Source: Onstottus_B arcticum (GTDB lineage: Bacteria; Acidobacteriota; Blastocatellia; UBA7656). From it: a stretch of DNA of 64,000 bases. The translations under genes and the position numbers were made by a program. The notes beneath the pieces were generated by a model. The model was not told the DNA's origin. It ran no database searches and saw only the letters and a list, made by a program, of their open reading frames with translations. Below are positions 7,345 to 16,889 of the stretch, piece after piece (the first letter of the stretch is position 1; the number at the start of each line of letters is the position of its first letter). The DNA is taken from the NCBI GenBank assembly GCA_038040485.1, contig JBBPIE010000008.1:124001-188000 (forward strand), written 5' to 3'.

Positions 7345-8920
7345 AGCCATCAGTCCCGAAGAAGCGATGTTGCCAGAGTTAGAACTGAGCTTTCCGAAAA
7401 AGCTTGTCGGATTGTGGCCGATCGTCGCGCCGATAGCGGGAACGATCCTGATCATCGGGGCGCGCATTTATGCGGGTCGCGCGGTCGGATTTCTCTACGG
7501 CGAAGCGCTTATCCTGCTGGCGTTGATCTGCTACATCAGCGCCGCCGTGGTGCTGCTGACGAACCTCTTTGTGAAAGAGAACGTTTTGGATCGGCTCGGT
7601 TTGATCTCCGTATCGCTCGGCTATTGCTTTAACCTGAGCGGGTGGATGATCCGGTGGGTCGAGGCGGGTGACAAAGAAGGTTGGAAAGAGGGAATCAACG
7701 GCGTCTGGCGGTACTACCCGCTCGACAATTTGTATGCGCTGACGATGGGCTTTTGCGCGGGCGCGGCGCTGGCGACGCTGGTGGTTATTCGCAAGCCGAA
7801 GTATCGAATGCTTGGCGCGATGTCGATGCCGATGCTCGTAGTCGTGCTGACGCTGGGCATGATGCTGGGTAGCGCAATCCAAACGTTGCCTCCGATTCTG
7901 GACAGCTACTGGCGGCCGATTCACGTCTCGATCGCAACGGTTGCGTATGGAGTGTGTCTGCTGAGCTTCGGACTCGCGTTCGCGTATCTGCTCAAGGATG
8001 GCATTCGCACAGAAGCCGTAGCCGCCGCGGTAATACTATACGGCTTGCTGGTGTTCTTCACGGCAGGCACCTTCGAGCGTTCGATGCTGACCTCCGGAGT
8101 GCCTTTCACTGGCGAATACACCGTTAGCGTCTTCAGCACTTCGATGGAAAGGTTTCTTCCGATTCGAGCCGCATTGCCGATGGTCGGACCGCTGATGGTG
8201 ACAGCGCTGCTATTGCTGGCCGGGGCGTTTGCGATCTTTGCGATGGGCCGATTTGGGAAAGATGAGAAGGCTGCGAAGCGCGGATGGATTCTGTTTCGCG
8301 CTGCTACTGTCGTGCAGATACTGGTGGTTGCGATGATGTTCTTTGCAGTCAAGAGCAGCAGCAACAACCTAGCAGCTAACATCCCTGAGCGAGAGTACAA
8401 GGTTTTCGCCGGCTGGATGACGGAACAGACGGGGCAGCCGGTTCCGGTGGAAAGAGCGAAGGTTTGGGTTCAAGACAACGCAGCCGACCTTAAGTTGAGC
8501 GCCAACTCGAATCCCGTCGACTTTGGAGGGTTGATCGGATTGATGGTCGCCCTTATTTGCGTGTCGCTGTTCGCGTGGAAGCGAGAAGAAGTTGTGAGCG
8601 CGTTGCCGGACATCAAGAAGATCGACAGCCTTATGTACCGAACGGTGGGCGTCGCGTTTCCACTGTTGTCGCTGCTTCTGATCACGGGGGCGGTGTGGGC
8701 CAACGAGTCTTGGGGGCGTTACTGGGGATGGGACTCGAAGGAAGTGGGCGCGCTGGTCGCGTGGATGGCTTATGCGGGCTTTTTGCATACGCGCATCGCT
8801 CACGGGTGGAAAGGCAGACGAAGCGCATACTTTGCGTTGCTCGGCTTTGCCCTGGTGATATTCACGTGGCTTGGCGTGAGCTTCCTGCTTCCGGGTTTGC
8901 ACTCTTATGCAGGCGTCTAG
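7337..8920 (+). CDS. ccsA: CcsA/ResC cytochrome c synthase subunit
   Basis: A 527-residue polytopic protein ending in the haem-binding WWD region: ANESWGRYWGWDSKEVGALVAW, at about residues 455-475. This defines CcsA/CcmC/CcmF-type haem handlers. An ANESWG..WGWD signature with a following HTRIAHGW is typical of System II CcsA. The N-terminal half adds extra membrane helices, as in the ResC group. It works as a complex with ResB, encoded just upstream and overlapping by 8 bases. The ATG at 7337 has GGGGAGGATC upstream as a ribosome site. Confidence 0.93.
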   Translation: MSRAISPEEAMLPELELSFPKKLVGLWPIVAPIAGTILIIGARIYAGRAVGFLYGEALILLALICYISAAVVLLTNLFVKENVLDRLGLISVSLGYCFNLSGWMIRWVEAGDKEGWKEGINGVWRYYPLDNLYALTMGFCAGAALATLVVIRKPKYRMLGAMSMPMLVVVLTLGMMLGSAIQTLPPILDSYWRPIHVSIATVAYGVCLLSFGLAFAYLLKDGIRTEAVAAAVILYGLLVFFTAGTFERSMLTSGVPFTGEYTVSVFSTSMERFLPIRAALPMVGPLMVTALLLLAGAFAIFAMGRFGKDEKAAKRGWILFRAATVVQILVVAMMFFAVKSSSNNLAANIPEREYKVFAGWMTEQTGQPVPVERAKVWVQDNAADLKLSANSNPVDFGGLIGLMVALICVSLFAWKREEVVSALPDIKKIDSLMYRTVGVAFPLLSLLLITGAVWANESWGRYWGWDSKEVGALVAWMAYAGFLHTRIAHGWKGRRSAYFALLGFALVIFTWLGVSFLLPGLHSYAGV

Positions 8921-9033
8921 CAAACAGGAAAGCAGCTTGGAGGAAGAGACAACAAGGGCGGGCTTCGGCTCGCCCTTTGGATTGCGGGCATCAAGGACAA
9001 CGGTCGTGTCCTAACTATCTCTTCTCTGCGCGG

Positions 9034-9132
9034 CCTCTGCGTCTCGGCGTCTCTGCGGTTAGAAGGCCTGAGTGATTTGACGGCTGCAAAGCACCGGACC
9101 CCTCTAACCGCAGAGACGCCGAGACGCAGAGG
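9034..9132. repeat. palindromic repeat with 30-bp perfect arms
   Basis: Arm 9034-9063 and its exact reverse complement 9103-9132 are separated by 39 bp. The arm begins CCTCTGCGTCTCGGCG. The same sequence family recurs in degraded form at 46661-46730. It fills most of the ccsA/hydrolase gap and looks like an interspersed non-coding element of the genome. Confidence 0.85.
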
Positions 9133-9164
9133 TTCACGCAGAGAGTCAGGAAAGGAGAGCTTCG

Positions 9165-9851
9165 ATGGCAAACGCAGGAACGATGATCGAGTTTCAAGCC
9201 GGTGGCAGAACCGTCGGCGGATACCTGGCCGAGGCTGAAGGTGAGGGGCCGCATCGGGCCTTGATCGTGATTCACGAATGGTGGGGACTAAACGATCACA
9301 TCAAAGCCATCGCTGCCCGCTTTGCTTCCGAGGGGTATGTTGCGCTGGCTCCCGATCTGTACGACGGTACGGTGACAAAAGACTCCGCGAAGGCGGGCGA
9401 GTTGATGCAGGGGCTTAGTCAGGAAAAGGCACTCGAAACATTGACTGGCGCCGTGAACTTTCTCAGGGGCCACGCGAGTGTGAGCCCTGACAAGATAGGT
9501 GTGACGGGTTTCTGCATGGGTGGCACGTTCGCTTTGCTGCTCGCTTGCCACAACACCAACATCAAGGCTTCGGCGCCGTTCTACGGAGACGTGCCGCCGG
9601 ATGACGTCATCAAGAATCTGTCGGCGCCCGTTCTGTTCGTTGGTGCGGAGAACGATCCGTGGATCACGATGGACAAGATGGAGCGGCTGCGGGCGGGATT
9701 GCAAAAGTTCGGCAAGGAAGGCGAGGTCAAGATCTACAACGGCGTCGGGCATGCGTTTTTCAACGATACGCGGCCGGAGGCTTATGACCCCGCGGCGGCT
9801 CAAGACGCGTGGAACAGAGTTGGTGAATTCCTGGCTGCGAAACTAGGCTGA
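9165..9851 (+). CDS. dienelactone hydrolase family alpha/beta hydrolase
   Basis: A 228-residue protein with the complete dienelactone hydrolase triad: Cys117 in GFCMGG, Asp164 in AENDPW and His196 in GVGHAF. The auxiliary Glu38 is in HEWWG. It therefore hydrolyses an ester or lactone through a cysteine nucleophile. In the classic pathway this is carboxymethylenebutenolide in chlorocatechol breakdown, but most genomic members act on unknown substrates. There is no signal peptide. AAAGGAGAGC lies before ATG 9165. It stands alone, convergent with the mscS gene. Confidence 0.9.
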   Translation: MANAGTMIEFQAGGRTVGGYLAEAEGEGPHRALIVIHEWWGLNDHIKAIAARFASEGYVALAPDLYDGTVTKDSAKAGELMQGLSQEKALETLTGAVNFLRGHASVSPDKIGVTGFCMGGTFALLLACHNTNIKASAPFYGDVPPDDVIKNLSAPVLFVGAENDPWITMDKMERLRAGLQKFGKEGEVKIYNGVGHAFFNDTRPEAYDPAAAQDAWNRVGEFLAAKLG

Positions 9852-9864
9852 TCTCGAACACGAG

Positions 9865-10644
9865 TCACAGAATCTTGATCGCGCGCCCGCTGAGCGCGGA
9901 CATCAAGCGCACGAACTCATCGCCGCTTACCCGATCGTACTCTTGCGGGTCGGTCCACATCGAGGCAGTGAGCCTCACCGCGCCGTTTGAGACGGATAGG
10001 ACTCGAACAGCGGGGGCAGGTTCTTTCAGGATTCTTTCGTCTTCGTCGAGTGCGGCTTCGATGGCTTTGATTGCCGGCGCGAAATCCTCCTCGCGAACCT
10101 TCAATGTGAACTCGATTCTGCGGCGCAGGCTCGGAGAGTAGTTCGTGATCTTCGCGCCCCAGACCTTCGAGTTCGGCATTATCACCGGCACGCCTGCCGT
10201 TGTCGTCATCCGCATGTTCACGATGGTGAGTTCCTCTACCACACCCTTTGTGCCTTCAACCTCGATCAAATCGCCGGCGCGAAACGGTCTATAGATAAGC
10301 AGCAGCACTCCGGCGGCGAAATTCGACAACGTGTCTCTAAGCGCGAAGCCCAGGATTATTCCGGTAACTCCGAGGCCGGCGATGAAAGTCCGAACATCGA
10401 TTCCAACTCTGCTGAGCGCAGTCAGCGCAGCAAGTAGCAGTATTGATACCGAGACAACGCGAAGAAAGAAATCTTTGAGCAATCGATCTTCGCGAATTCG
10501 GCTGCGGTCGAGAATCGCTCTGAGCCAGCGTCTTGCGAGCCTTGAAGCCAGAAAGCCGATCAAGAGTACGAAGATCGCGTAAAACAGGGAAGGCGTTTGT
10601 GCGAGGAAGACTGCCCTAATTCTGTCGAAGAGATCGTTGAGCAA
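9865..10644 (-). CDS. MscS-family mechanosensitive channel
   Basis: The 259 residues begin with a membrane helix (about 18-38). A second helix lies at about 60-80. The pore helix and MscS core follow: FIAGLGVTGIILGFALRDTLSNFAAGVLLL, here about 89-118, then the beta domain RPFRAGDLIEVEG and NMRMTTTAGVPVIMPNSKVWG. It opens under membrane tension and protects cells from osmotic shock. The Gly/Ala-rich pore helix and the PN(S/A)x motif are diagnostic. It is a short, single-domain member. Confidence 0.92.
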   Translation of the reverse strand: MLNDLFDRIRAVFLAQTPSLFYAIFVLLIGFLASRLARRWLRAILDRSRIREDRLLKDFFLRVVSVSILLLAALTALSRVGIDVRTFIAGLGVTGIILGFALRDTLSNFAAGVLLLIYRPFRAGDLIEVEGTKGVVEELTIVNMRMTTTAGVPVIMPNSKVWGAKITNYSPSLRRRIEFTLKVREEDFAPAIKAIEAALDEDERILKEPAPAVRVLSVSNGAVRLTASMWTDPQEYDRVSGDEFVRLMSALSGRAIKIL

Positions 10645-10822
10645 GCGAAGGTTTCCTTTGAGGTTTTATATCCCGAGCAAGCTACCTCTCTCGAACTCGA
10701 AGCGCAAGCGAATCGCCCGAAACATTACGAATCTGTTGCCTCGGACAATACTGTTGAGTGATCCCTGCGCCGCTGCTACTATCGATGTGGCCCTTAATCA
10801 GGACAACCGCCGGAGTTTCACA

Positions 10823-12091
10823 ATGCCCAGTATTGCTTTGTTTCTCATCGCTCTCCTAACAACGAGCGTCTTTCCTAATCTCGATCCCAAACCGAGCGAT
10901 CCTTTGCTATCAAAGATCGAAGAGGGAAGGGAGCACCTGAAAGACGAGTCCGTGAAGCTGCTGATGGGAACCGTCGGCACGCGGCGAATCCGCGTCGGCC
11001 GCCGCAAGTTCATGGAAGTGCCCGTCACCGGAATCGTCGGGCGCGAGATGGCGCTCGCGGTAATGGAACCCGGCGGGAAGATTCGAATAGCTCGCGCAAT
11101 CAAACGCGATCCGGGATTTGAGCTGTTAACCCCCGGCCTTACGCTCTCGTTGCGACGAGAGAATGGGTTCAATTCGGATATTCAATGTATCGAGCCGGCC
11201 GGCGGCAAGGTGTTGGCGGTGAAGTACCCGGTGTCGAATGAGGGTCAGAGGTTTGGCCCCGGGCCTGCGGTTATTGAAGCCGTCTATACTCCATACTCGG
11301 CTGAGATCAAGAACAGTGCAGTCATCGAGCGCGGGATCGAAGTGGCGGATCACTTCATCGAAAAGGCGTACTCCCGCCTTTCGAGCCGGGGAATTCAGTC
11401 GCGGGCGCTACCCGGACGAAAAGTTACCGAAGCCATTCCACGAGACGTGCTGCGAGTCCTCTTGATAAACGAGCACATCGACCCGAGCGATTTCAAGAGC
11501 GCGGGACACGCTCGTGGGCTGGCGGAGCGAGTGTTGACAATCATCGCTACCAATCGCGAGAAGGCTTATGCCTACTCGATCAGCCCGGCAGGCGCTCGGG
11601 GGTTGGTGCAGATGATTCCATCAACCTACTCGTTGCTTCTGAACAAGTATTCGAGCGCGGGGCTTCCGGGCAACTTCTTTGCTTGCATGGCCGATCCGGT
11701 CAACGCTGTGATGGCTCAGGTGCTTTTGTGCGATGCGGACTGGGAAGCTATCAATGCTCGAAGCTTTATTCCGCGAGACCGAGTAGGACCGTATCTGGCG
11801 GCGGCTTACAACGGCGGAGTGGGCCGCGTACTGTCCGTGCTGGCTCACGATCAGACCGAATGGATGGAGTCGCCGGACTCGAACAGCAAGCCTACGATGA
11901 CAGTCGTGCAGCGAGTGCCGGTAAGAGTGCGGACACGTGGACGCGTTCGCCGGAGGTACGTGCTTAAGAGGTATACGCGACCGATCTTCAGGAATGAGAC
12001 AAGCAAGTACGTCAGCCAGTATCACTGGATCAACGATTTCTTCAATGAGAGGAATGCGCCGGAGAAGAAGACTCGTGAGACATCCAAGTAG
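10823..12091 (+). CDS. secreted lytic transglycosylase (SLT domain)
   Basis: The ATG at 10823 is preferred over an in-frame TTG at 10637, because it yields a signal peptide (PSIALFLIALLTTSVF) and avoids an N-terminus running back over the mscS promoter. The protein is about 422 residues. The C-terminal half carries the SLT pattern: a Glu in NREKAYAYS as candidate catalytic residue, SPAGARGLVQMIPSTY, and the AYNGG motif (AAAYNGGVGRV). It should cleave peptidoglycan glycan strands, leaving anhydromuramyl ends. The N-terminal part (about 25-230) is unassigned. The Glu-to-GA spacing is about two residues shorter than the family norm, so the catalytic assignment deserves a structural check. Confidence 0.8.
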   Translation: MPSIALFLIALLTTSVFPNLDPKPSDPLLSKIEEGREHLKDESVKLLMGTVGTRRIRVGRRKFMEVPVTGIVGREMALAVMEPGGKIRIARAIKRDPGFELLTPGLTLSLRRENGFNSDIQCIEPAGGKVLAVKYPVSNEGQRFGPGPAVIEAVYTPYSAEIKNSAVIERGIEVADHFIEKAYSRLSSRGIQSRALPGRKVTEAIPRDVLRVLLINEHIDPSDFKSAGHARGLAERVLTIIATNREKAYAYSISPAGARGLVQMIPSTYSLLLNKYSSAGLPGNFFACMADPVNAVMAQVLLCDADWEAINARSFIPRDRVGPYLAAAYNGGVGRVLSVLAHDQTEWMESPDSNSKPTMTVVQRVPVRVRTRGRVRRRYVLKRYTRPIFRNETSKYVSQYHWINDFFNERNAPEKKTRETSK

Positions 12092-12143
12092 GTCTATTGC
12101 TCGTGAGCCTTCCGGCTTGGAGGAAGTCTCACCCAACAAAATA

Positions 12144-12201
12144 GAAGGGCCGAAGCAAGCAATCAGCGCAGCCCCCGTTGCCCTGATCATTTCGGCCCTT
12201 C
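12144..12201 (+). terminator. stem-loop, possible terminator
   Basis: An 11-bp perfect stem, GAAGGGCCGAA at 12144-12154 with its complement at 12191-12201, encloses a 36-base loop 50 bp after the transglycosylase stop. There is no strong U-tract, so it may be an RNA-stabilising hairpin instead. Confidence 0.4.
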
Positions 12202-12595
12202 CGTCGTTATTTCGAAGCTCGTGTTTTATTCGAAGCTCGCCTTTAGTCTTGGCAAGCGTAGTGCCACTCCGGATTTTGGGGAACGCTTTCTCTAAGTGTT
12301 GATGATCCGTGGCAAGGCCGCGGCTTCAGCCCCACATCTCTCTCGCCGGTCACAGAATTTGTCATCGAGCGATTACTGTTTTTGTTAGATTAGGTCTCGC
12401 CTCCAGTTGCGACGGCGGCCGTCTCAGCGATAGGTTGCCGATTCCTTCGCCGATCTTTGACGTGCATGGATTCTTCACGCTATGATTCGTTGACCTTAGT
12501 ATGATGGAGATGCCCCGGGCTGCGGTAGTTCAACTCAATCATTAGTACCCCCTGGCAACAAGCAGGACATCGAAAGAGTAAGAGGTGCGTGTTAG
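12202..12595. other. gene-free region before the UDP-sugar genes
   Basis: No ORF with a credible start or family is present. A short direct repeat TTCGAAGCTCG occurs twice near 12210-12240. The region presumably holds the promoter of the 12596 gene, but I see no convincing -35/-10 pair. Confidence 0.3.
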
Positions 12596-13561
12596 ATGCG
12601 TGTGCTTATTACAGGCGGCGCCGGATTTCTCGGGTCGCACATAGTTGACCGCTTGATCGCTGCCGACCATGAAGTGGTCGTCTTTGACAACCTGCTGACC
12701 GGCCGAGCTGACAACATCGAGCATCATTTCGGGAACGGTCGATTCACGTTCATCAAACAGGACGTGACCGAATACCTGTTTGTTGCAGGCGATCTGGATG
12801 CGGTGGTGCATTTCGCGTCTCCGGCCAGCCCCATCGACTATCTACAACTGCCGATTCAGACTTTGAAGGTCGGAAGCCTTGGAACGCATAAGGCTCTCGG
12901 GCTTGCCAAGGCTAAGAACGCGCGCTTCCTGCTTGCGTCAACTTCGGAAGTCTATGGTGATCCGCAAGTCCACCCGCAGCCCGAAGAGTACTGGGGTCAC
13001 GTTAATCCGGTCGGCCCGCGCGGCGTTTACGACGAAGCAAAGCGATTCGCCGAAGCGATCACAATGGCATACCATCGGTATCACGGAGTCGACACTCGAA
13101 TCGTAAGGATATTCAACACGTATGGCGGGAGGATGCGGCCAAACGACGGTCGAGTGGTGTCAAACTTTATCGTCCAGGCGCTGCATGGAGAGCCGCTGAC
13201 GATTTACGGCGATGGGTTGCAGACTCGCTCATTCTGCTACGTTAGCGACCTGGTTGGGGGGATCGTGCGCCTGCTCATGCTTGAAGATGAGGGCAAGAAA
13301 TCACCAGCGGGTCATGACATTCACTTGCCGGTGAACCTCGGTAATCCGGGCGAATTCACGGTGTCCGAGCTGGCCGAAAAAGTGATTCGACTGACAGACA
13401 GCCGAAGCTCGATCGAGAATCGCGAACTCCCGATCGACGACCCGCGAGTCAGGCAGCCCGACATAACACGTGCAAAGAGTTTGTTGGATTGGGAGCCAGT
13501 TGTGAGCTTGGAAGAGGGACTCGCAAACACGATCCGATACTTTCAAACGATCATTGACTGA
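12596..13561 (+). CDS. uxs: UDP-glucuronate decarboxylase (UDP-xylose synthase)
   Basis: The 321-residue extended short-chain dehydrogenase has the NAD-binding GGAGFLGSH at residues 7-15, the STSEVYGDP active-site strand, and the YDEAKR (YxxxK) catalytic motif. The signatures HFASPASPIDY and RIFNTYGGRMRPNDGRVVSNF are typical of Uxs. It converts UDP-glucuronate to UDP-xylose. Its substrate is made by the UDP-glucose dehydrogenase encoded next, so the two genes form a two-step nucleotide-sugar route for polysaccharide or glycan synthesis. AGAGGTGCG precedes the ATG. Confidence 0.9.
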   Translation: MRVLITGGAGFLGSHIVDRLIAADHEVVVFDNLLTGRADNIEHHFGNGRFTFIKQDVTEYLFVAGDLDAVVHFASPASPIDYLQLPIQTLKVGSLGTHKALGLAKAKNARFLLASTSEVYGDPQVHPQPEEYWGHVNPVGPRGVYDEAKRFAEAITMAYHRYHGVDTRIVRIFNTYGGRMRPNDGRVVSNFIVQALHGEPLTIYGDGLQTRSFCYVSDLVGGIVRLLMLEDEGKKSPAGHDIHLPVNLGNPGEFTVSELAEKVIRLTDSRSSIENRELPIDDPRVRQPDITRAKSLLDWEPVVSLEEGLANTIRYFQTIID

Positions 13562-13677
13562 AGCGGAATGCTCCTCGGCTTCCTTGGCGGGCAGCGATAC
13601 TCAAGCTCTTTTAAGGTATACGGGACGTTCGCCTTCATGATCGGCGAAAAGCGGCGCGAGCTTCAGGGAGGAATGGG

Positions 13678-14979
13678 ATGCATATTGCGGTGATTGGAAC
13701 TGGCTATGTCGGCCTGGTGACCGGAGCCTGCTTTGCGGAATTCGGTATGAGCGTCACCTGCGTTGACAAAGACGAAGCCAAGATCGAGAAGATTCGAAAC
13801 GGCGTGATGCCGATCTACGAGCCCGGGCTTGATGCGCTTGTAGCTAAGAATGTTCGCGCGGGAAGACTCGAATTCAGCACCGACGTGAAGCGGGCGGTTG
13901 AACAGTCGCTGGTCGTGTTTCTTGCGGTTGGAACACCGCCGACGGGTGATGGCTCGGCTGACTTGAGCCAGATCGACGAGGTGGCGAACGAGATCGCAAA
14001 GTCTTTGAACGGGTACAAGGTCATTGTCACCAAGAGCACGGTACCGGTCGGAGCCGCGTCTCGCATTCGCAAGATCATCGAGGAGAATCGCGCTTCGCCC
14101 AGCGGGTTTTCCGTCGCGGCCAACCCTGAGTTTCTAAGGGAGGGAGCTGCGATCAACGACTTCATGCGCCCCGATCGCGTTGTGATCGGATGCCGCGAGG
14201 AAGAGGCAATCGCGATACTTCGCGAGATCTATCGGCCGCTCTACTTGATTGAGACCCCATTTGTCATCACGACACCAGAGTCTGCCGAGATGATTAAGTA
14301 CGCTTCGAACACTTTCCTCGCGACAAAGATTTCCTTCATGAACGAGATCGCCAACTTGTGCGGCTTGTTGGGCGCGGACGTTCGCGATGTTGCAAAGGGC
14401 ATGGGTATGGACGGGAGGATCGGGAACAAATTCCTGCATCCGGGTCCCGGGTTTGGCGGAAGCTGCTTCCCTAAGGATGCGAAGGCGCTTGTTGCGATCG
14501 GGCGGAGCGTTGACTATGACGTGCGAATCGTGCGGGCGGCGCTCGAGGTAAACGAGCTTCAAAAGCAGTCGATCATCGATCGCATCCGGCGCCTCGTGCC
14601 CGATCTCACCGGCAAGACGATCGCGCTGCTCGGCCTGGCATTCAAACCGGAGACCGACGATATGAGGGAGGCCCCATCGATCAAGATAGTCGGAGACCTT
14701 GTTGAAGGTGGAGCCAGAATACGGGCTTATGATCCGGCGGCTATGGAGTCGGCGCGCCAGTTCCTGAGCGGTGTGGAATACTGCGAGGACGAATACGAGG
14801 CAGCTCGGGGAAGCGCCGCGCTGGTAGTCGTGACCGAGTGGAACCAATTCCGCAGCCTTGATCTTGGCAGACTAAAGGTAGCAATGCTCGAGCCGAACAT
14901 TGTCGATCTCCGAAACATCTACGAACCGGACATGGTGCGATCCGCCGGATTCAGGTATGTTGGAATGGGTCGGACTTAG
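13678..14979 (+). CDS. ugd: UDP-glucose 6-dehydrogenase
   Basis: A 433-residue enzyme with an N-terminal NAD-binding GTGYVGLVTG, the TKSTVPVG motif, PEFLREGAA, the central KYASNTFLATKISFMNE helix, and catalytic Cys263 in GGSCFPKD. The C-terminal UDP-binding domain has LGLAFKPETDDMREAPS. It oxidises UDP-glucose to UDP-glucuronate in two NAD-dependent steps. The upstream gene uses the product. Length and all key motifs are normal. The start ATG 13678 has CAGGGAGGAATGGG as a strong ribosome site. Confidence 0.95.
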   Translation: MHIAVIGTGYVGLVTGACFAEFGMSVTCVDKDEAKIEKIRNGVMPIYEPGLDALVAKNVRAGRLEFSTDVKRAVEQSLVVFLAVGTPPTGDGSADLSQIDEVANEIAKSLNGYKVIVTKSTVPVGAASRIRKIIEENRASPSGFSVAANPEFLREGAAINDFMRPDRVVIGCREEEAIAILREIYRPLYLIETPFVITTPESAEMIKYASNTFLATKISFMNEIANLCGLLGADVRDVAKGMGMDGRIGNKFLHPGPGFGGSCFPKDAKALVAIGRSVDYDVRIVRAALEVNELQKQSIIDRIRRLVPDLTGKTIALLGLAFKPETDDMREAPSIKIVGDLVEGGARIRAYDPAAMESARQFLSGVEYCEDEYEAARGSAALVVVTEWNQFRSLDLGRLKVAMLEPNIVDLRNIYEPDMVRSAGFRYVGMGRT

Positions 14980-15002
14980 CGGGTGTCTTGCGGAGGTAAA
15001 CG

Positions 15003-16037
15003 ATGTACAGGCTTCGTGACTGGCGCCGTCATCTGGCCGCCTGCCTGGTTGTGATCTCACTGAGTTTTCCGAGTCCAGGCCAAAAAGAACGTGGCCAGAC
15101 CCCAGCCAATCGCGACGACGAACCGATCAAGCTGGGCACAACGCTGGTCCAGGTGCCGGCCACGGTCAGCGAACCGGGCGGACGTTATGTCACCGATCTT
15201 TCGAAAGACGATTTCTCAATTTTTGAGGACGGCGTCAAACAGCGCATCGAGTTCTTTGGCACGGTCGAACAGCCGTTCAGTGTTGCGTTGCTTTTGGACT
15301 CGAGCGGTTCGACTGCCGCTCAGGTAGAGCAGATTAAGTCGGCGGCTCTCGCCTTTGTCGACAGGATGAGATCGCGCGACCGCGCGATGGTGATCTCCTT
15401 CAATGACAGCGTCCAGGTTCAGTGTGAGCTGACCGGTGATAGCGAAACTCTCAGGCGAGCGGTCGCCTCGATCACACCGGGTGAGTTCACTCAGGTGTTT
15501 GAAGCTGTCTACACGGCTGTTTGGGAGAAACTGCAAGATGTCGAAGGCAGAAAGGCCGTCATTGTCTTCACTGACGGCATCGACAATGCCAGCAGCGAGA
15601 TCTCAGAAGAAGACACGCTGGACGCTGTAATCGAGTCCGAAGATATCATCGTGTACCCGATCCGCTATAGCACACGCTTGGATGTTGAGAGAAAGATGGA
15701 GGCGAGAATCAGGTCTTCACTGGCCGCGAAAGGAAATGACGCAGTGCTTGAGGAGGTCGCTCGTTCGCGGCGCGAGGTCGATCGCACCTACCGGAAGGCC
15801 GACGAGTATCTGGACCAGCTTGCTCGAATGTCCGGTGGGGTCGTTGAACGAGCGGACACCATGCAGGACTTGAGTGGAGCGTTCACGAGAATCGCCGAGG
15901 AACTGCGGCGTCAGTACTTGCTTGGTTACTATCCGACAACTCGAGCGAAGGACGCGCGTGACCGCAAGATCACTGTCGAGGTCTTGAGGCCTGGGATGAA
16001 GGTTCGAGCGCGGCCCGCCTATCGAGCTACGCAGTGA
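15003..16037 (+). CDS. VWFA-related acidobacterial domain protein, secreted
   Basis: 344 residues. An N-terminal signal peptide (about 1-26, LAACLVVISLSFPSPGQ) precedes an FSIFEDGVKQRIEFF segment. The von Willebrand A domain starts at FSVALLLDSSGS, with a MIDAS DxSxS motif and a later FTDGIDN. This arrangement is the hallmark of the VWFA-related acidobacterial domain family, present in many copies in Acidobacteriota genomes. It probably mediates metal-dependent protein binding outside the cytoplasmic membrane; the ligand is unknown. It follows ugd by 23 bp and may be cotranscribed. The ribosome site GCGGAGG is close to ATG 15003. Confidence 0.85.
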   Translation: MYRLRDWRRHLAACLVVISLSFPSPGQKERGQTPANRDDEPIKLGTTLVQVPATVSEPGGRYVTDLSKDDFSIFEDGVKQRIEFFGTVEQPFSVALLLDSSGSTAAQVEQIKSAALAFVDRMRSRDRAMVISFNDSVQVQCELTGDSETLRRAVASITPGEFTQVFEAVYTAVWEKLQDVEGRKAVIVFTDGIDNASSEISEEDTLDAVIESEDIIVYPIRYSTRLDVERKMEARIRSSLAAKGNDAVLEEVARSRREVDRTYRKADEYLDQLARMSGGVVERADTMQDLSGAFTRIAEELRRQYLLGYYPTTRAKDARDRKITVEVLRPGMKVRARPAYRATQ

Positions 16038-16121
16038 CTCCGCGAAGGAGTAAGGCATTGTCGATACGGGAAGGGAACTACGCGACGTGTTACGATCCGC
16101 CCGACCATCGGAGCCTTTGAC

Positions 16122-16889
16122 TTGAATAGAGCCGTTAAGACGCTGTTGCGCACGCTCGAAGAGGACTCGAGGGAAGGCCTTCTCGCCGCGGTCGTCAGAG
16201 TTCTGGACCCGGCCGGTAGTTCAACGATTACTGCTGTGGTTCGGCCGGGAGATCCGCTTCCCCGTATGGGAGACGAACGGATAACAAAAAGCATTGGGGC
16301 CGCTCTGGAGGAAATGGTCCGGAAAGGCGTTGACGCGGATCTGATCGAAGTGGCCGATGGCGAAGGCAATCCCGTAAGCGTTGTTGTTGAATTGGTAAGA
16401 GACAAACTGCACGTAGTCATTTTCGGCGGGGGGCACGTCGGGCACGCAGTGGCGCTTATGAGCTCAATTCTTGGATACCGCGTCACGGTTGTCGATGACC
16501 GAGAAGAGTTCGCTTCACGAAAGCGGCTGCCCGATCCGGCAATCGATCTTGTGGTTAGCGACTACGACAAGGCTTCGGCAAAACTGAATATTGGCTTGAA
16601 CACTGCCGTTGTGATCGTCACGCGCGGGCATCAATACGATGAAGTGTGTCTTCGGAGTGTGGTACGCTCTCAGGCTCGATACATAGGGATGATAGGAAGC
16701 AAGAGACGAGTGCTGGCGGTGTTTGACCGGCTCAATCGCGAGGGGTTCACACGCGAGGAGCTTAGCAGGGTACATGCGCCGATCGGATTGAGAATCGGAG
16801 GAAGGTCGCCTCAGGAAATAGCGGTCGCGATTGTCGCGGAGATTATTGGTCACCTGAACAACTCTGAATCAGACTCGAGGACAAACTAA
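16122..16889 (+). CDS. XdhC/CoxI-family molybdoenzyme maturation protein
   Basis: A 255-residue protein with an N-terminal XdhC_CoxI domain (LEEDSREGLLAAVVRV) and a Rossmann-type C-terminal domain starting at VVIFGGGHVGHA (about 95). IGMIGSKRR and the final GGRSPQEIAVAIVAEI are also typical. XdhC inserts or sulfurates the molybdenum cofactor of xanthine-dehydrogenase-type enzymes. No such enzyme is encoded nearby, so the client is elsewhere. The start is a TTG at 16122, supported by GGAG at 16110-16113; no in-frame ATG lies near. It overlaps gcdH by one base (TAATG). Confidence 0.88.
   Translation: MNRAVKTLLRTLEEDSREGLLAAVVRVLDPAGSSTITAVVRPGDPLPRMGDERITKSIGAALEEMVRKGVDADLIEVADGEGNPVSVVVELVRDKLHVVIFGGGHVGHAVALMSSILGYRVTVVDDREEFASRKRLPDPAIDLVVSDYDKASAKLNIGLNTAVVIVTRGHQYDEVCLRSVVRSQARYIGMIGSKRRVLAVFDRLNREGFTREELSRVHAPIGLRIGGRSPQEIAVAIVAEIIGHLNNSESDSRTN

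Noticed and set aside
9034..9132. Integron attC site or transcription terminator
   Set aside because: No integrase or conserved R-site pair, and no T-tract after the stem; a repeat-family element fits better because a relative exists at 46661.
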